A DNA stretch of 64,000 nt from Arcicella sp040387735 (GTDB lineage: Bacteria > Bacteroidota > Bacteroidia > Cytophagales > Spirosomataceae), in contig JAZKDE010000017.1 of the NCBI GenBank assembly GCA_040387735.1, forward strand, positions 62,001-126,000, in the 5' to 3' direction. The stretch's first letter is position 1. Each line of letters opens with the position of its first letter. Under the pieces are notes generated by a model. It saw only the letters and a list, made by a program, of their open reading frames with translations, was not told the origin of the DNA and ran no database searches. This document shows, piece after piece, positions 50,685-60,235 of the stretch. The position numbers and the translations under genes are program-made.

Positions 50685-51116
50685 CTACCACCATACCTGT
50701 CCAATTTTTCCAACGTACTCAAATCCTTGACTCAAAACTCTTTGCAAATCCTTCCCAACATTTGGATACATATCCAATTTGTCTAACTCATCAATGGATT
50801 TCCAAACAGCTTCCAAAGCGGATGTTTCTACGGGATTTAAAATCGGGATTCCTTTCAAAATTTTTGCCTTGAAAACACAATGCAAAACGTCCTCTTTTCC
50901 TGCTGGCATAATAACATCACCTGTCAAAATCATCTGCTCCAGCACAATATCAATGCCTAATTCTTCCTGTAATTCTCGCACAACGGTCGAAGCAAGTGTT
51001 TCACCTTTATCCACATTGCCACCTGGTAAATTAAAAACATCGGTATTGCCGTAACGATACCGCATAAGTAAAAGATGATTATTTTCGACGATAACTACAC
51101 TTGGGCGTACTTTCAT
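50685..51116 (-). CDS. NUDIX hydrolase
   Basis: The 143-residue cytoplasmic protein has a complete Nudix box, GNVDKGETLASTVVRELQEELGI (about 33-55 when starting at LPG), meeting the GX5EX7REUXEEXGU rule. The N-terminus has VRPSVVIVENNHLLLMRYRY and the C-terminal half has HCVFKAKILKG. Members hydrolyse nucleoside diphosphates linked to another group; the substrate is not indicated. Divergent from the Nif3 gene, with about 100 bases between starts. Confidence 0.9.
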   Translation of the reverse strand: MKVRPSVVIVENNHLLLMRYRYGNTDVFNLPGGNVDKGETLASTVVRELQEELGIDIVLEQMILTGDVIMPAGKEDVLHCVFKAKILKGIPILNPVETSALEAVWKSIDELDKLDMYPNVGKDLQRVLSQGFEYVGKIGQVWW

Positions 51117-51214
51117 AATTGGATATTTCGTTAATATTAATTAGGACTAATATACATGGACTTCCCGAATTTTCTCTAAATTCGAGCCGTTTTGTTTTAA
51201 GAATACTATAAAAA

Positions 51215-52321
51215 ATGACAATCAAAGATATTACCAATTATTTAGAGCAACTCGCTCCGCTCTCTTATCAAGCCAGTTATGATAATGCAGGATTAATTGT
51301 GGGTTATCCACAAACAGAAGTTACGGGTGTACTTGCAACGCTCGATTGTACCGAGGAGATTATTCAAGAAGCCATTGCCCGCNNNNNNNNNNTAATCGTG
51401 GCTCATCATCCAATTATTTTTAAAGGTTTGAAACGTTTTAATGGTAAAAATTACGTAGAACGTGCCGTGATGCTTGCCATCAAAAATGACATTGCCATTT
51501 ATGCTACACATACCAATCTCGACAGCGTAAAAGGTGGCGTAAATTATACGATTGCGGAGAAATTAAACTTAGAAAAACCAAAAATTCTGTCGCCACAAAA
51601 ACAAATTTTGAAGAAATTAGTCGTTTTTGTTCCTCTTGAAAATTCAAAAATGGTTTTGGATGCTTTACATTCGGCGGGAGCGGGACAAATCGGTGAGTAT
51701 AAAAATTGTAGTTTTCGGGTGGAAGGCACAGGCTCATTCACACCAACAGGTGAAGCCAATCCACATATTGGAATATTAAACAAACCCGAAGAAGTACGAG
51801 AACATCGTTTAGAAGTCATTTTTGATGCCCATCTTGAAAATCAAATTTTGAGAGCTTTGAAATCCGCTCATCCTTATGAAGAAGTCGCTTATTATTTAAG
51901 TATTTTAGAAAATGAAAATCAAGAAGTTGGTTCTGGTGTCATTGGCACATTATCCAATAGTTTATCTGAAAAATATTTTTTAAGTTATTTGAAAGAAAAA
52001 ATGGGCTTAAAAACCTTTCGTCATACGCCGTTACGAGGAAAAGAAATCAATAAAATTGCGGTTTGTGGTGGTGCAGGAGGCTTTTTATTAGGCGATGCTA
52101 TTCGGCAGGGAGCAGACGTTTTTATCACCGCCGATTACAAATATCACGAGTTTTTTGATGCCGATAATCAAATCATTATCTGCGATATTGGACATTATGA
52201 ATCAGAAGTTTACACAAAGGACTTAATTGTTAGGTATTTATCTGAAAAATTTAGTAATTTTGCGGTTCTCAAAAGTCAGGTCAATACCAATCCTGTAAGT
52301 TATTTTTCAGAGAATTTATAG
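51215..52321 (+). CDS. Nif3-like dinuclear metal centre protein, gap inside
   Basis: The 368-residue two-domain Nif3 protein has a central insertion domain of the YqfO type (about 125-235). Metal ligands are seen in IVAHHPIIFKGLKRF (His pair near 64-65), ATHTNLDS (about 96-103), and, in the C-terminal half, TADYKYHEF and ICDIGHYESE. Ten N at 51383-51392 replace the end of the helix before IVAHHP; here the frame is kept, since the codon NTA gives Leu as in the usual NLIVAHHP. The function of Nif3 proteins is unresolved (possible GTP cyclohydrolase or nucleotidase activities have been suggested). It precedes the zinc-ribbon gene, a conserved neighbourhood. Confidence 0.9.
   Translation: MTIKDITNYLEQLAPLSYQASYDNAGLIVGYPQTEVTGVLATLDCTEEIIQEAIARXXXXIVAHHPIIFKGLKRFNGKNYVERAVMLAIKNDIAIYATHTNLDSVKGGVNYTIAEKLNLEKPKILSPQKQILKKLVVFVPLENSKMVLDALHSAGAGQIGEYKNCSFRVEGTGSFTPTGEANPHIGILNKPEEVREHRLEVIFDAHLENQILRALKSAHPYEEVAYYLSILENENQEVGSGVIGTLSNSLSEKYFLSYLKEKMGLKTFRHTPLRGKEINKIAVCGGAGGFLLGDAIRQGADVFITADYKYHEFFDADNQIIICDIGHYESEVYTKDLIVRYLSEKFSNFAVLKSQVNTNPVSYFSENL
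51383..51392. other. Assembly gap (10 N) inside the Nif3 gene
   Basis: Ten N sit between AIAR and IVAHHP. A normal gene has four residues here, and 10 N plus the two known bases TA give 12 bases, so the gap may be true to size. Confidence 0.95.
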
Positions 52322-52410
52322 AGTTAAAATTTAAAGAAGTTAGTAGTTATACCGATAGCGGTTCGCCGCCCACCAGATAGCGATTTAACGGATAAACCAA
52401 ATAAAAACAG

Positions 52411-53169
52411 ATGGCAGCCGTAGCAACCGAAACAACCATTGCTCAGAAGTTAGAAGCCCTTTTGAAGCTTCAAAATATAGATTCATCTTTAGATTCTATC
52501 AAGAAAATGCGTGGCGATTTACCAGAAGAAGTACGTGATTTGGAAGATGAAGTAGCTGGAATTGAAACTCGTATCAGTAAATTCAACAAAGAAATTGCTG
52601 GTTTAGATGAAGAAATTTCTAAAAATCGTAACGCTAAAAAAGATGCAGAAAAGTTGGTTAATAAATACAAAGACCAACAAATGAACGTCCGCAATAACCG
52701 TGAATACGATGCTATTTCAAAAGAAATTGAATTGCAACAACTTGAGGGCGAATTGGCTGACAAGCGTACACGTGAGTTTGAATTCAAGATTTTGAACAAA
52801 AAAGACGATGTTTCAGAAACTGAAACTCGTTTGAATACTCGTAAAAAAGATCTTGACGCTAAGAAAAAAGAATTGGACGTTTTGATTGCTGAAAGCGAAG
52901 AAGACGAACAAAAATTGAACAAAGACCGTGATAAAGCAGCAAAACACGTAGAGGAACGTTTATTGCGTCCTTACGATAAATTGCGTGGAAATTATCCAAA
53001 CGGTTTGGCAGTAGTATTAGTAAAACGTGGTGCTTGTGGAGGTTGTTTTAGTGCCGTGCCACCGCAACGTCAGGCTGATATTAAAGACAAGAAAAGAATA
53101 ATCGTTTGCGAACACTGCGGACGTATTTTAGCAGATGTTGAAGAGATTGTTTTTATGCCAAAAAAATAA
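52411..53169 (+). CDS. Coiled-coil protein with C4 zinc ribbon (CT398-like)
   Basis: The 252-residue protein is a long antiparallel coiled coil (about 10-190, rich in K/E/D with heptads) that ends in a C4 zinc ribbon: RGACGGCFSAVPPQRQ and VCEHCGRILADVEEIV provide two Cys pairs. This is the DUF164/CT398 family, often beside nif3. Chlamydial CT398 binds components of the type III apparatus and RpoN (from memory); the role in Bacteroidota is not known. It is cytoplasmic, lies 90 bases after the Nif3 gene and is followed by a very strong hairpin. Confidence 0.92.
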   Translation: MAAVATETTIAQKLEALLKLQNIDSSLDSIKKMRGDLPEEVRDLEDEVAGIETRISKFNKEIAGLDEEISKNRNAKKDAEKLVNKYKDQQMNVRNNREYDAISKEIELQQLEGELADKRTREFEFKILNKKDDVSETETRLNTRKKDLDAKKKELDVLIAESEEDEQKLNKDRDKAAKHVEERLLRPYDKLRGNYPNGLAVVLVKRGACGGCFSAVPPQRQADIKDKKRIIVCEHCGRILADVEEIVFMPKK

Positions 53170-53180
53170 TTTGAATACAT

Positions 53181-53234
53181 TTGACCATCAAAAAAGCCCA
53201 TAACATGATGTTATGGGCTTTTTTGATGGTCAAA
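53181..53234. terminator. Long bidirectional terminator
   Basis: TTGACCATCAAAAAAGCCCATAACATGATGTTATGGGCTTTTTTGATGGTCAA is one continuous palindrome; the stem AAAAAAGCCCATAAC with T6 runs on both strands serves both convergent genes. Confidence 0.88.
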
Positions 53235-53268
53235 TATTGAAATAAGCCTAAAATTTATGTTACTGACA

Positions 53269-55011
53269 TTAATTTATCTTAAACTGAACTCGTCTATTCT
53301 TTGCTTTATTTTCATCCGTATCGTTGGGTACTAAAGGCTGGGATTCACCGTAACCTTTGGCGGTCATCCTTTCCGCTTTAATTCCTTTTGTGGTTAAATA
53401 ATCTACTACCGATTTGGCTCGTTTCTCGGATAATTTAAGATTAGTATCATCATTTCCAACGTCGTCGGTATGGGCAGAAATTTCTACTTTAATAGTCTGA
53501 TTTCCTTCTAATAAACTTACCAAACGGTCTAATTCTTCGTTAGATTCTGGTTTTAAATCGGCCTTGCCAGTTTCAAAAGTAATATCTTGTAGTTGAACCA
53601 CGGCATCTTTTTTCAAAATGGCTAAAGGTACTTTTTTCAAGCGATCTTTAAAAACATCAGCCGTATCGGGCTTAAAAGCACGGGAGAAAAATGTATATCC
53701 TAAGGCATTTGCAGCAAATTTATATTGTTTCCCAATTTCAACAATTACCGTGGCAATTTCCTTTTCTACTTTTACTTCCAATAATTGCTTGGTTTCAACA
53801 TCCATTACTTTTACTTTAGGATCTTTCAAAATAGCTTTGGTTTCTTTGTCCAAAAGCTGAAATTGATAAGGTATTTTCTTGGGAATTAATTCAATATTCT
53901 TCTCAATATTATCCGTTTCCTTCGCAGTCATCATATCCATAGAACCTCGATACGGAAAGTAATCATTTAAGGGTGTTGTGCTAATATCATACTTACTACC
54001 AACTCGATAAATCATTGAGAACAAACCATTTGCATCAACAACTGTCGTTATAGGCTTCTCTTTGACATTATTACTTTTTGAGGTCAATTTTGTAGAAATT
54101 GGTTGTTTTGTGATAGCATCAATCACTTTTCCATCCACTGTCACCAATTTATATTTTCGGTATTTATCAGGAATCGTAACCGTGTAAATATCCCCCGAAG
54201 TATAGTAATACATCAAATCTCCAGCAGCGGAAACGGAAGCAAATTGCTCATCTTCTTCAGTATTGATATATTCCAAATTGACGGGCGTTGCCCATGAACC
54301 ATCATCTTCTTGAAACGATTGATAAAGGTCAAAACCACCCACGCCATCTTTACGCACCGAACTAAAGATTAAGGTGCGGTTATCGGCCATAATTCGAGGG
54401 GATTTTTCGCAATCTCCATTGATTGGAGCAGGCAATTTTTCGGCGATACTCCAAGTTCCATCATCTTGTTTTTTGGACGACCAAATGGTGTAACAAAGGG
54501 CTTTATCTTTCCGTTTTGTAAAATTGTCACGGATAAAATATATTGTTTTTCCATCGGCTGCAACCGAAGGAAACCCTTCATAAGCTTTGGTATTAATATT
54601 GTTTCCAACGGTTTTTGGGTCAGACCAATCTGTACCATTCCACGTAGAAAAATAAATATCCATATCACCCTGTCCACCTTCAAATGAAGCAAAAAAAAAG
54701 AGAGTTTTCCCATCGTAACTAATGGAAGGGCCACCAATTAAATCGTTTTCTTTACCAACCTTATTGATATTTACAATGGGTTTGGGAGGAGTCCATTTAT
54801 TTTTCTCATTCTTTATGGTATAGTACAATTCCCACCTACCCTCTCCTGCCCTATCCGTTTCAAAAATCATCGTTTTATTATTCGCACTAATAGAAGGAGC
54901 GTATTCATTAAACTGCGACGTATTAACGGGAGGCCCCAACGAACGACGAATCTGTGCCTGTATATTAAAGAAAAATCCCGCAAAAATGGTGGATAGAATA
55001 AGTTTTTTCAT
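53269..55011 (-). CDS. PD40-repeat OmpA-family outer-membrane protein
   Basis: The 580-residue protein has a signal peptide (MKKLILSTIFAGFFFNIQAQ). Residues about 40-280 form WD40-like PD40 beta-propeller repeats, with YAPSISANNKTMIFETDR, GGPSISYDGKTLFFFAS, GFPSVAADGKTIYFIRD and KSPRIMADNRTLIFSS. A carboxypeptidase-regulatory-like part follows, and about 465-580 is an OmpA peptidoglycan-binding domain with ISAHTDDVGNDDTNLKLSEKRAKSVVDYL and RMTAKGYGESQPL..NRRVQFKI. The architecture resembles the PorE-type protein of the type IX secretion system but lacks the N-terminal TPRs. It should tie the outer membrane to peptidoglycan. Confidence 0.88.
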   Translation of the reverse strand: MKKLILSTIFAGFFFNIQAQIRRSLGPPVNTSQFNEYAPSISANNKTMIFETDRAGEGRWELYYTIKNEKNKWTPPKPIVNINKVGKENDLIGGPSISYDGKTLFFFASFEGGQGDMDIYFSTWNGTDWSDPKTVGNNINTKAYEGFPSVAADGKTIYFIRDNFTKRKDKALCYTIWSSKKQDDGTWSIAEKLPAPINGDCEKSPRIMADNRTLIFSSVRKDGVGGFDLYQSFQEDDGSWATPVNLEYINTEEDEQFASVSAAGDLMYYYTSGDIYTVTIPDKYRKYKLVTVDGKVIDAITKQPISTKLTSKSNNVKEKPITTVVDANGLFSMIYRVGSKYDISTTPLNDYFPYRGSMDMMTAKETDNIEKNIELIPKKIPYQFQLLDKETKAILKDPKVKVMDVETKQLLEVKVEKEIATVIVEIGKQYKFAANALGYTFFSRAFKPDTADVFKDRLKKVPLAILKKDAVVQLQDITFETGKADLKPESNEELDRLVSLLEGNQTIKVEISAHTDDVGNDDTNLKLSEKRAKSVVDYLTTKGIKAERMTAKGYGESQPLVPNDTDENKAKNRRVQFKIN

Positions 55012-55406
55012 AGTTGTTGTTTGGAAAATATTTTGCTAAACCAAAAGGGAAAATTCATAAAAATAATATGAGTAGCATATCGAGGTTATATTTCTAATAA
55101 TGTAACACGAATTACCAAATAAAGATATACACTTAATAACGAACAGAAGGCAAATACCTCAATTGGTTCAAGTGATTTTTGAACGTATAATTTCAGGAAA
55201 TACCAAAAGTTACAAATTATTGCCAAAATAGCAATGAGTATTGAAAACCAAAAACACCTTTTATGATATTGACCCTAAATTGACTGGGAGGAGAGCCTTT
55301 CGCAAAACCAGTAGCAAAAGACATAAAAAAGAAGGTTTTGATTTTTTCACCATGATAAAACACAAATATGCTGATTTATATTATGAACCTATTTAAACTT
55401 TAATTC
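55012..55406. other. 395-base intergenic region, no gene seen
   Basis: Between two minus-strand genes. I see no open frame with normal codon use. It must contain the promoter of the PD40-OmpA gene, but I could not find a clear -33/-7 pair. There is no hairpin behind the TonB-C gene either. I see nothing else in it. Confidence 0.6.
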
Positions 55407-56483
55407 CTACTTCATACAATGCTCATAAAATAAATTTTCCGCCTTTTTTTGCCCTTTTTTGGCTAAATAACTCCAATCCAAGCAAGCATTTTTATTGACT
55501 TTCAAAGCAAAATAACAATCCGCACGTTTGTAAAGAGGCTCAGTGTCTTCGTCTTGCATAAGAATACACTTTGTGTATAGTTTTATGGCTTTAACATATT
55601 GTTTATTTTCATAAAATCTGTTAGCTTTTGTCAGATTACTTTGATAAATCGCAAAATCAAAGTCATTATTCAAGCCTTCCACATCTTCATATTTAAAAAC
55701 ATAATCAAATTGCGTTTCTACTTTTTGATTGGCGTATTCGGCTGGTAACCAACGATTTCTTGTTTGAGAAATGGCTTGAACCAAAGCATCGTTATACGTC
55801 GAATCACTACTTTCTTTTACAGTAATATTCTTCAAAATTCCATCTTTACCGATCGCAAAAGACACACTAAAATATCCTTTCTTTTTTGGGGGAAAATTAA
55901 AGTATTGCTCAATCAAATCGTATGATGTTTCATAAACTCCGTTAAAATCATTAATAATAGTGGAGTATGGACTTAGCAACTTAAACTTTGGAAAAACGTA
56001 TTCATTGAAACGAAAAGCAATCTCTCCATTTTCTTGCGTACGAATATTGGGCTTAATAAATTGATTATAAAAATAATCTCCCGACGATTCTTTGGTAGAT
56101 ACATAATGATACCTAAGTAATTCGTTATCAGGAGTATTAGGGAAGTTTTGCGAAAATACCAATTCATATTCAGTCAGTTTTTCGATAGTATATGACATAC
56201 TATTCACCGTTAAAAGACTACTCGATACAGCGTATCTCATTTGCTGGGCTTTGTCACCAAAAATAACCACGCCAACATTTCCCTTTTTAAAAATAAACAT
56301 TGAAGCCACACTTTTCTGCAATCTTTCATCCGAAATCTGACTTCCATCCTTCGTATCTAAACGATATTTCGCCCAAGAACGAATGATTTTTTGCTCAATT
56401 TGCTTTTGGTCTTCTGTCAAAGATTGAGCGTGTAATTGATGGTAAAATGCAAATAGTGATAGAAGTAAAAATCTAATTTTCAT
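55407..56483 (-). CDS. TonB-C-like and TPR-containing exported protein
   Basis: The 358-residue precursor has a signal peptide (MKIRFLLLSLFAFYHQLHAQS). Residues about 195-265 look like a TonB C-terminal domain: KGYFSVSFAIGKDGILKNITVKESSDSTYNDALVQAISQTRNRWLPAE. Residues about 275-350 have TPR-like helices (NRFYENKQYVKAIKLYTKCI, EPLYKRADCYFALKVNKNACLDWSYLAKKGQKKAENLFYEHC). The N-terminal half is unassigned. It is the last gene of the sigma-FecR-STN unit, 30 bases after the STN gene, and may provide the TonB-like periplasmic contact of that module; this is inference. Confidence 0.7.
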   Translation of the reverse strand: MKIRFLLLSLFAFYHQLHAQSLTEDQKQIEQKIIRSWAKYRLDTKDGSQISDERLQKSVASMFIFKKGNVGVVIFGDKAQQMRYAVSSSLLTVNSMSYTIEKLTEYELVFSQNFPNTPDNELLRYHYVSTKESSGDYFYNQFIKPNIRTQENGEIAFRFNEYVFPKFKLLSPYSTIINDFNGVYETSYDLIEQYFNFPPKKKGYFSVSFAIGKDGILKNITVKESSDSTYNDALVQAISQTRNRWLPAEYANQKVETQFDYVFKYEDVEGLNNDFDFAIYQSNLTKANRFYENKQYVKAIKLYTKCILMQDEDTEPLYKRADCYFALKVNKNACLDWSYLAKKGQKKAENLFYEHCMK

Positions 56484-56513
56484 ATTTAAAAACGATGAGA
56501 TTGGTTAAAGAAA

Positions 56514-58274
56514 TTACCTCGACCTAATCCTAATTCCCATCTGAAAACCTAACCAAAATGTAGCAGTGTCGTTAGAAGAAAAAGGTTCGTAAGAGGGAAT
56601 ATTATTAAATGGCCTTGCTTGCCAGTAAGATACATTATATTGGTCAATAATTAAATATTTTAGAGAAGGTCCGAATGTTATGGCAATATTTTGGGCAATT
56701 TGCTTCTCAAAAGTCATATCTAATTTCCACATTGTTGCAACATTTGGACTGACATCGTCATATTCCACCAAAATATTAGCGGTTAAATCGGTATTAAACA
56801 TCCACGCTCGCCCCAATTCATAAGCTCGCCCAATACCGTAGCCCAAACCAAAAACCTCTTGTTTCCGCAAAAAGTTATAGTGCAGAGCCAACACGTTATA
56901 AAACTTCCGAACGCCCGTTTTGAAGGTAAAACTTACCGTTTCATTTTCATCGGCTGATAATTCTAAGCGTTTATAGCCGTTGCCACTACCCACAAAACTC
57001 AGAAAACCGATGGGCGTTGTTTCGGTAGAATCTGAAATATTAATAAAACCTATTTGTTTACCTCCCGGCAAAACTCGATGAGCAAAATTGACTGGAGCAA
57101 TTTGCCAACCACTTGATTCTTTGATAATTGCGTTAAAACTACCACTCAATTGTAGCCCGCCGTCCATGTGACCCGCAATGTTGAGTAAAGAACTTGCCTG
57201 AACTCCCGAAAGCGTTCCTCCTGCAATATTTCCTAAACCAGCCAATTGAATTCCTTCAACATCCTGTCGCACGCCATTGATAAGCCCACCCACCTCTAAT
57301 TTACGAACTCCACCCGAATACCCCATTAAAATATTGACAGAATAATCATTTTTGATACTACCAGAAAGTAAACGGTTTGTCCCTAAAAAAGGTAAAATTG
57401 AAAATTGAAAATTTCGATTTAAAGAATCTTTAACATTTTGAGCGTTAATTCGTTGTGAACGAGACACAAAAATTTTCCCTAACCTTTTTATAAACATATC
57501 CCAATTGCTTTCGTACAAAGTAGAATCAAAAGTTGGGGACGTTGGGAAAATACTTTCGTCGGTAATATCAGGAAAATCGTTGATAGCACTTGTAACCTTC
57601 ACGGGTTGAATTTCGGGCGTGGGATTCTGATTTTTAAACAAATCCATCTTTTCGATTGAATTATCTTCAATCGGAGGATTAAAAATAGTTTCTCTCTTAA
57701 TTGGACTTAACTCAATATCCTGATAAATGGATTGGGGGGATTTTATCAGAATACTTTGCTGTTCGTAACCTGGCCTTGAAATAGTCAAACGAATTGGTAA
57801 TTGACTAACCGACAACTTGATACGATAAAATCCGTATTGATTAGTAATGGTTGAAGATAGACTTTTTCGGTCGTAAATACTGACTTTTTCTAAATGCTTA
57901 TCGGTTTGCTTGTCAAAAATATAACCGCTAATCGTTAAGCTTTTTGCAGTAATTTCTCGGTCATTTTTCTGCAAAATGATATATTGTCCACGAACTTTAT
58001 AGCTGAGTGTTCCGTCAAAAATTATGTTTAAGACTTCTCGAACGGTTTTTTTAGAGACAATTACATCAACTCGGTTATTTACATCCAAAATATCGGAATT
58101 GTATGAAAATGAAAAATTACCTTGTTTAGCAATAATTTCTAAGACGTTTCCAACTTTTTCATTGTTGATTCTTAGAGAAATGGAGCGTTCGAGCAGAGGA
58201 ATTTGAGCGGTAACAAATAAAGTATTGAGTAGTAAAACGAAGCAGATGATATATTTTAAGGTGCGGAATGCCAT
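56514..58274 (-). CDS. STN plus carboxypeptidase-regulatory plus surface-repeat barrel protein
   Basis: The 586-residue exported protein begins with a signal peptide, then an STN domain (about 30-110: ISLRINNEKVGNVLEIIAKQGNFSFSYNS and VREVLNIIFDGTLSYKVRGQYIILQK) and a carboxypeptidase-regulatory-like domain (about 112-190: ISGYIFDKQTDKHLEKVSIY). The C-terminal about 300 residues are beta-rich and include Gly/Asn repeats such as NIAGGTLSGVQASSLLNIAG (surface-repeat type) and final barrel strands. There is no TonB-plug domain, so it is not a SusC receptor. In SusC systems the STN domain contacts FecR; the position beside FecR and a sigma factor suggests the same here. Confidence 0.8.
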   Translation of the reverse strand: MAFRTLKYIICFVLLLNTLFVTAQIPLLERSISLRINNEKVGNVLEIIAKQGNFSFSYNSDILDVNNRVDVIVSKKTVREVLNIIFDGTLSYKVRGQYIILQKNDREITAKSLTISGYIFDKQTDKHLEKVSIYDRKSLSSTITNQYGFYRIKLSVSQLPIRLTISRPGYEQQSILIKSPQSIYQDIELSPIKRETIFNPPIEDNSIEKMDLFKNQNPTPEIQPVKVTSAINDFPDITDESIFPTSPTFDSTLYESNWDMFIKRLGKIFVSRSQRINAQNVKDSLNRNFQFSILPFLGTNRLLSGSIKNDYSVNILMGYSGGVRKLEVGGLINGVRQDVEGIQLAGLGNIAGGTLSGVQASSLLNIAGHMDGGLQLSGSFNAIIKESSGWQIAPVNFAHRVLPGGKQIGFINISDSTETTPIGFLSFVGSGNGYKRLELSADENETVSFTFKTGVRKFYNVLALHYNFLRKQEVFGLGYGIGRAYELGRAWMFNTDLTANILVEYDDVSPNVATMWKLDMTFEKQIAQNIAITFGPSLKYLIIDQYNVSYWQARPFNNIPSYEPFSSNDTATFWLGFQMGIRIRSR

Positions 58275-58369
58275 GCGGAATAAAGAGTAGTTGGAAACGG
58301 GAAGCCGTCCGATTTAAAATGGGCTATTTTTGTAAATCATCAAATTTTAATCGTTGGAATTAATCAATA

Positions 58370-59380
58370 TTATTCACATCCTTCACCACTCAATAGAATA
58401 GAATCGCCTTGTTTTTGAACCTTCAAATTGAATGTTTCACCAATGACCACAATGATATTCTCTAATTTTTCATTCTCAAAAGAAGCGGTTAATTTACAGT
58501 TTTTAATTTTCTCTTGACTAAAAATAATTGGCTGACCAAATTTTTCAGATAAGATTGATGCAACTTCTCCCAACGATTTTTTCTCAAAAACGAAAGAATT
58601 CACTTTTTCTTTTATAACTACTTCAAAATCAGAAACTTCTGATTTAATAATGGTATCAACATTGGCTAAAATTTCGGCTTTTTGTCCTTTATCTAAAATA
58701 ACTTTATTGCTGTTTTTTGAAAATTGTACCCGCCCTGTCTTCACAACTACTTGAACTTGAGCATTGTATGCAAGTACATTAAACGAAGTTCCCAATACCC
58801 GCACATCAGCCCCTTGCGTGTGAATAATGAACGGATGAGTTGCGTCATGATGTACTTCAAAGAAACCTTCTCCAGTTAAATTTATCTCACGAGTATTGCC
58901 TTCAAATTTTAAAGGAAATGTAATTGTTGAGTTTTTACTGAGTAGTATTTTTGTGCCATCGGGTAGTATTTTTTCGATAGATTGATTGCCCGTTTTGAAA
59001 GTTAAAACGTCATTTTGGGGCGTAATAAATTGTCGAGCAGCAACAAACCAAAGTCCAAATAGAACAACTAAAACTGCTGCAATTTTTAAGAAATTCGTAA
59101 CCCAATTCAATTGTTTCACTGGTCTAATTTCCTCAAAATCACTTAGCTCTACGGCTGTTTTCTTACCAATATTCAGTTTTTTCCAAGCAGTATCTACATC
59201 AACGCTTTGTTGATTTTTCGCTTCTTTTACGCTATCCCAAATTAATTTAGAATGCTCAAATGTCTTTTGATTGTCTTCAGACGCAATAATCCACTCACTA
59301 ACCGTATCCGATTCGTGAGTATCGGTTTCGTCGGCAAGGTATTTTGCCAACAGGTCGTCTATGGTTTGGTCTTGGTTCAT
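58370..59380 (-). CDS. FecR-family anti-sigma factor
   Basis: About 336 residues from the ATG at 59380 (MNQDQTIDDLLAKYLADETD); an in-frame ATG at 59413 adds 11 residues. The N-terminal cytoplasmic part (about 1-75) has the anti-sigma pattern ESDTVSEWIIASEDNQKTFEHSKLIWDSV; one membrane helix lies near 83-100 (FLKIAAVLVVLFGLWFVAA); the FecR periplasmic domain (about 110-205) has IEKILPDGTKILLSKNSTITFPLKF and GEGFFEVHHDATHPFIIHTQGADVRVLGTSFNV; and the C-terminal DUF4974-like part (about 255-335) has LGEVASILSEKFGQPIIFS. It should hold the sigma factor at the membrane until a surface signal arrives. Confidence 0.92.
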   Translation of the reverse strand: MNQDQTIDDLLAKYLADETDTHESDTVSEWIIASEDNQKTFEHSKLIWDSVKEAKNQQSVDVDTAWKKLNIGKKTAVELSDFEEIRPVKQLNWVTNFLKIAAVLVVLFGLWFVAARQFITPQNDVLTFKTGNQSIEKILPDGTKILLSKNSTITFPLKFEGNTREINLTGEGFFEVHHDATHPFIIHTQGADVRVLGTSFNVLAYNAQVQVVVKTGRVQFSKNSNKVILDKGQKAEILANVDTIIKSEVSDFEVVIKEKVNSFVFEKKSLGEVASILSEKFGQPIIFSQEKIKNCKLTASFENEKLENIIVVIGETFNLKVQKQGDSILLSGEGCE

Positions 59381-59504
59381 TTTATTTTTGAGTATTTGAT
59401 TATCAAATCTCAAGTCCTGTGTATTAAGTATAAAAGGCTAATAAAGGTATTTTAATAATACGAAAATACTTGCCTGAAACCTGTACTCAACTGATATTTA
59501 GGAC

Positions 59505-60080
59505 TTACAGAAATAATAATACAAATAATATAATTGGCAGATAATCAGACAATTCCGAACGCATTATTTTTAGTGCTTTACCAATTTGATTTTCTACTGT
59601 TTTGATAGAAAGGCCTAATTGATTGGCAATTTCTTGATATTTTAATTCTTCAAAACGACTCATTTTAAAAATCAATCGGCACTGTTCTGGTAGTTTTTCG
59701 AGGGCGTCTGCAATTCGGTTTTCTAATTCTACTTTATCCATCATATCCGTTGCCGAATCGTAAGTAACATCCAGATAATCACCTACATACTGTCGATACG
59801 TTTCTTGTATTTTCAAATGTTTTAACCGATTTAAACACGTATTATGAACTGCCCGATACAAATAAGATTTTAACGAAACATTGATTTCAATTTCCACTCT
59901 TTGTTCCCAAAATTTCAAAAAAATCGACTGAACCACTTCTTCTGCATCATCCATATCCTTCAAAATACCACAAGCATAATTACACAGCGGCTGATAATGT
60001 TTTCGAAAAACTGTTTCAAAAACACGTTCATTGCCCTGTCGGATTGCTAATAAAATATCTGAATCTGGAATTTGTATCAT
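59505..60080 (-). CDS. ECF RNA polymerase sigma factor, Bacteroidota type
   Basis: The 191-residue sigma-70-family ECF factor has region 2 (about 20-95) with VFRKHYQPLCNYACGILKDMDDAEEVVQSIFLKFWEQRVEI and SYLYRAVHNTCLNRLKH, and region 4 (about 120-180) with LPEQCRLIFKMSRFEELKYQEIANQLGLSIKTVENQIGKALKIMRSEL. It heads the unit sigma-FecR-STN protein-TonB-C protein. A perfect -7 box (TATTTTTG on the minus strand, 60111-60118) lies about 30 bases before the ATG. The C-terminus ends in a hydrophobic LPIILFVLLFL, which is common in this group. Confidence 0.93.
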   Translation of the reverse strand: MIQIPDSDILLAIRQGNERVFETVFRKHYQPLCNYACGILKDMDDAEEVVQSIFLKFWEQRVEIEINVSLKSYLYRAVHNTCLNRLKHLKIQETYRQYVGDYLDVTYDSATDMMDKVELENRIADALEKLPEQCRLIFKMSRFEELKYQEIANQLGLSIKTVENQIGKALKIMRSELSDYLPIILFVLLFL

Positions 60081-60110
60081 TTAAAGAGGTGAAGCAGTTT
60101 AGCAACTCCG

Positions 60111-60118
60111 CAAAAATA
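60111..60118 (-). promoter_or_regulatory. -7 box before the ECF sigma gene
   Basis: Minus-strand TATTTTTG matches TAnnTTTG exactly. Transcription should begin near 60104, about 24 bases before the start codon. No TTG was found at -33. Confidence 0.45.
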
Positions 60119-60235
60119 CAATTCCTATCGGATATTTCACTTCTATGACAATTAAATTTAGTTTTACCCCTATTCAGATTTCAGTTATCGGTGAGCCATT
60201 TTATTCTCAATTTTCGCATACTATCTATCCCGAAA

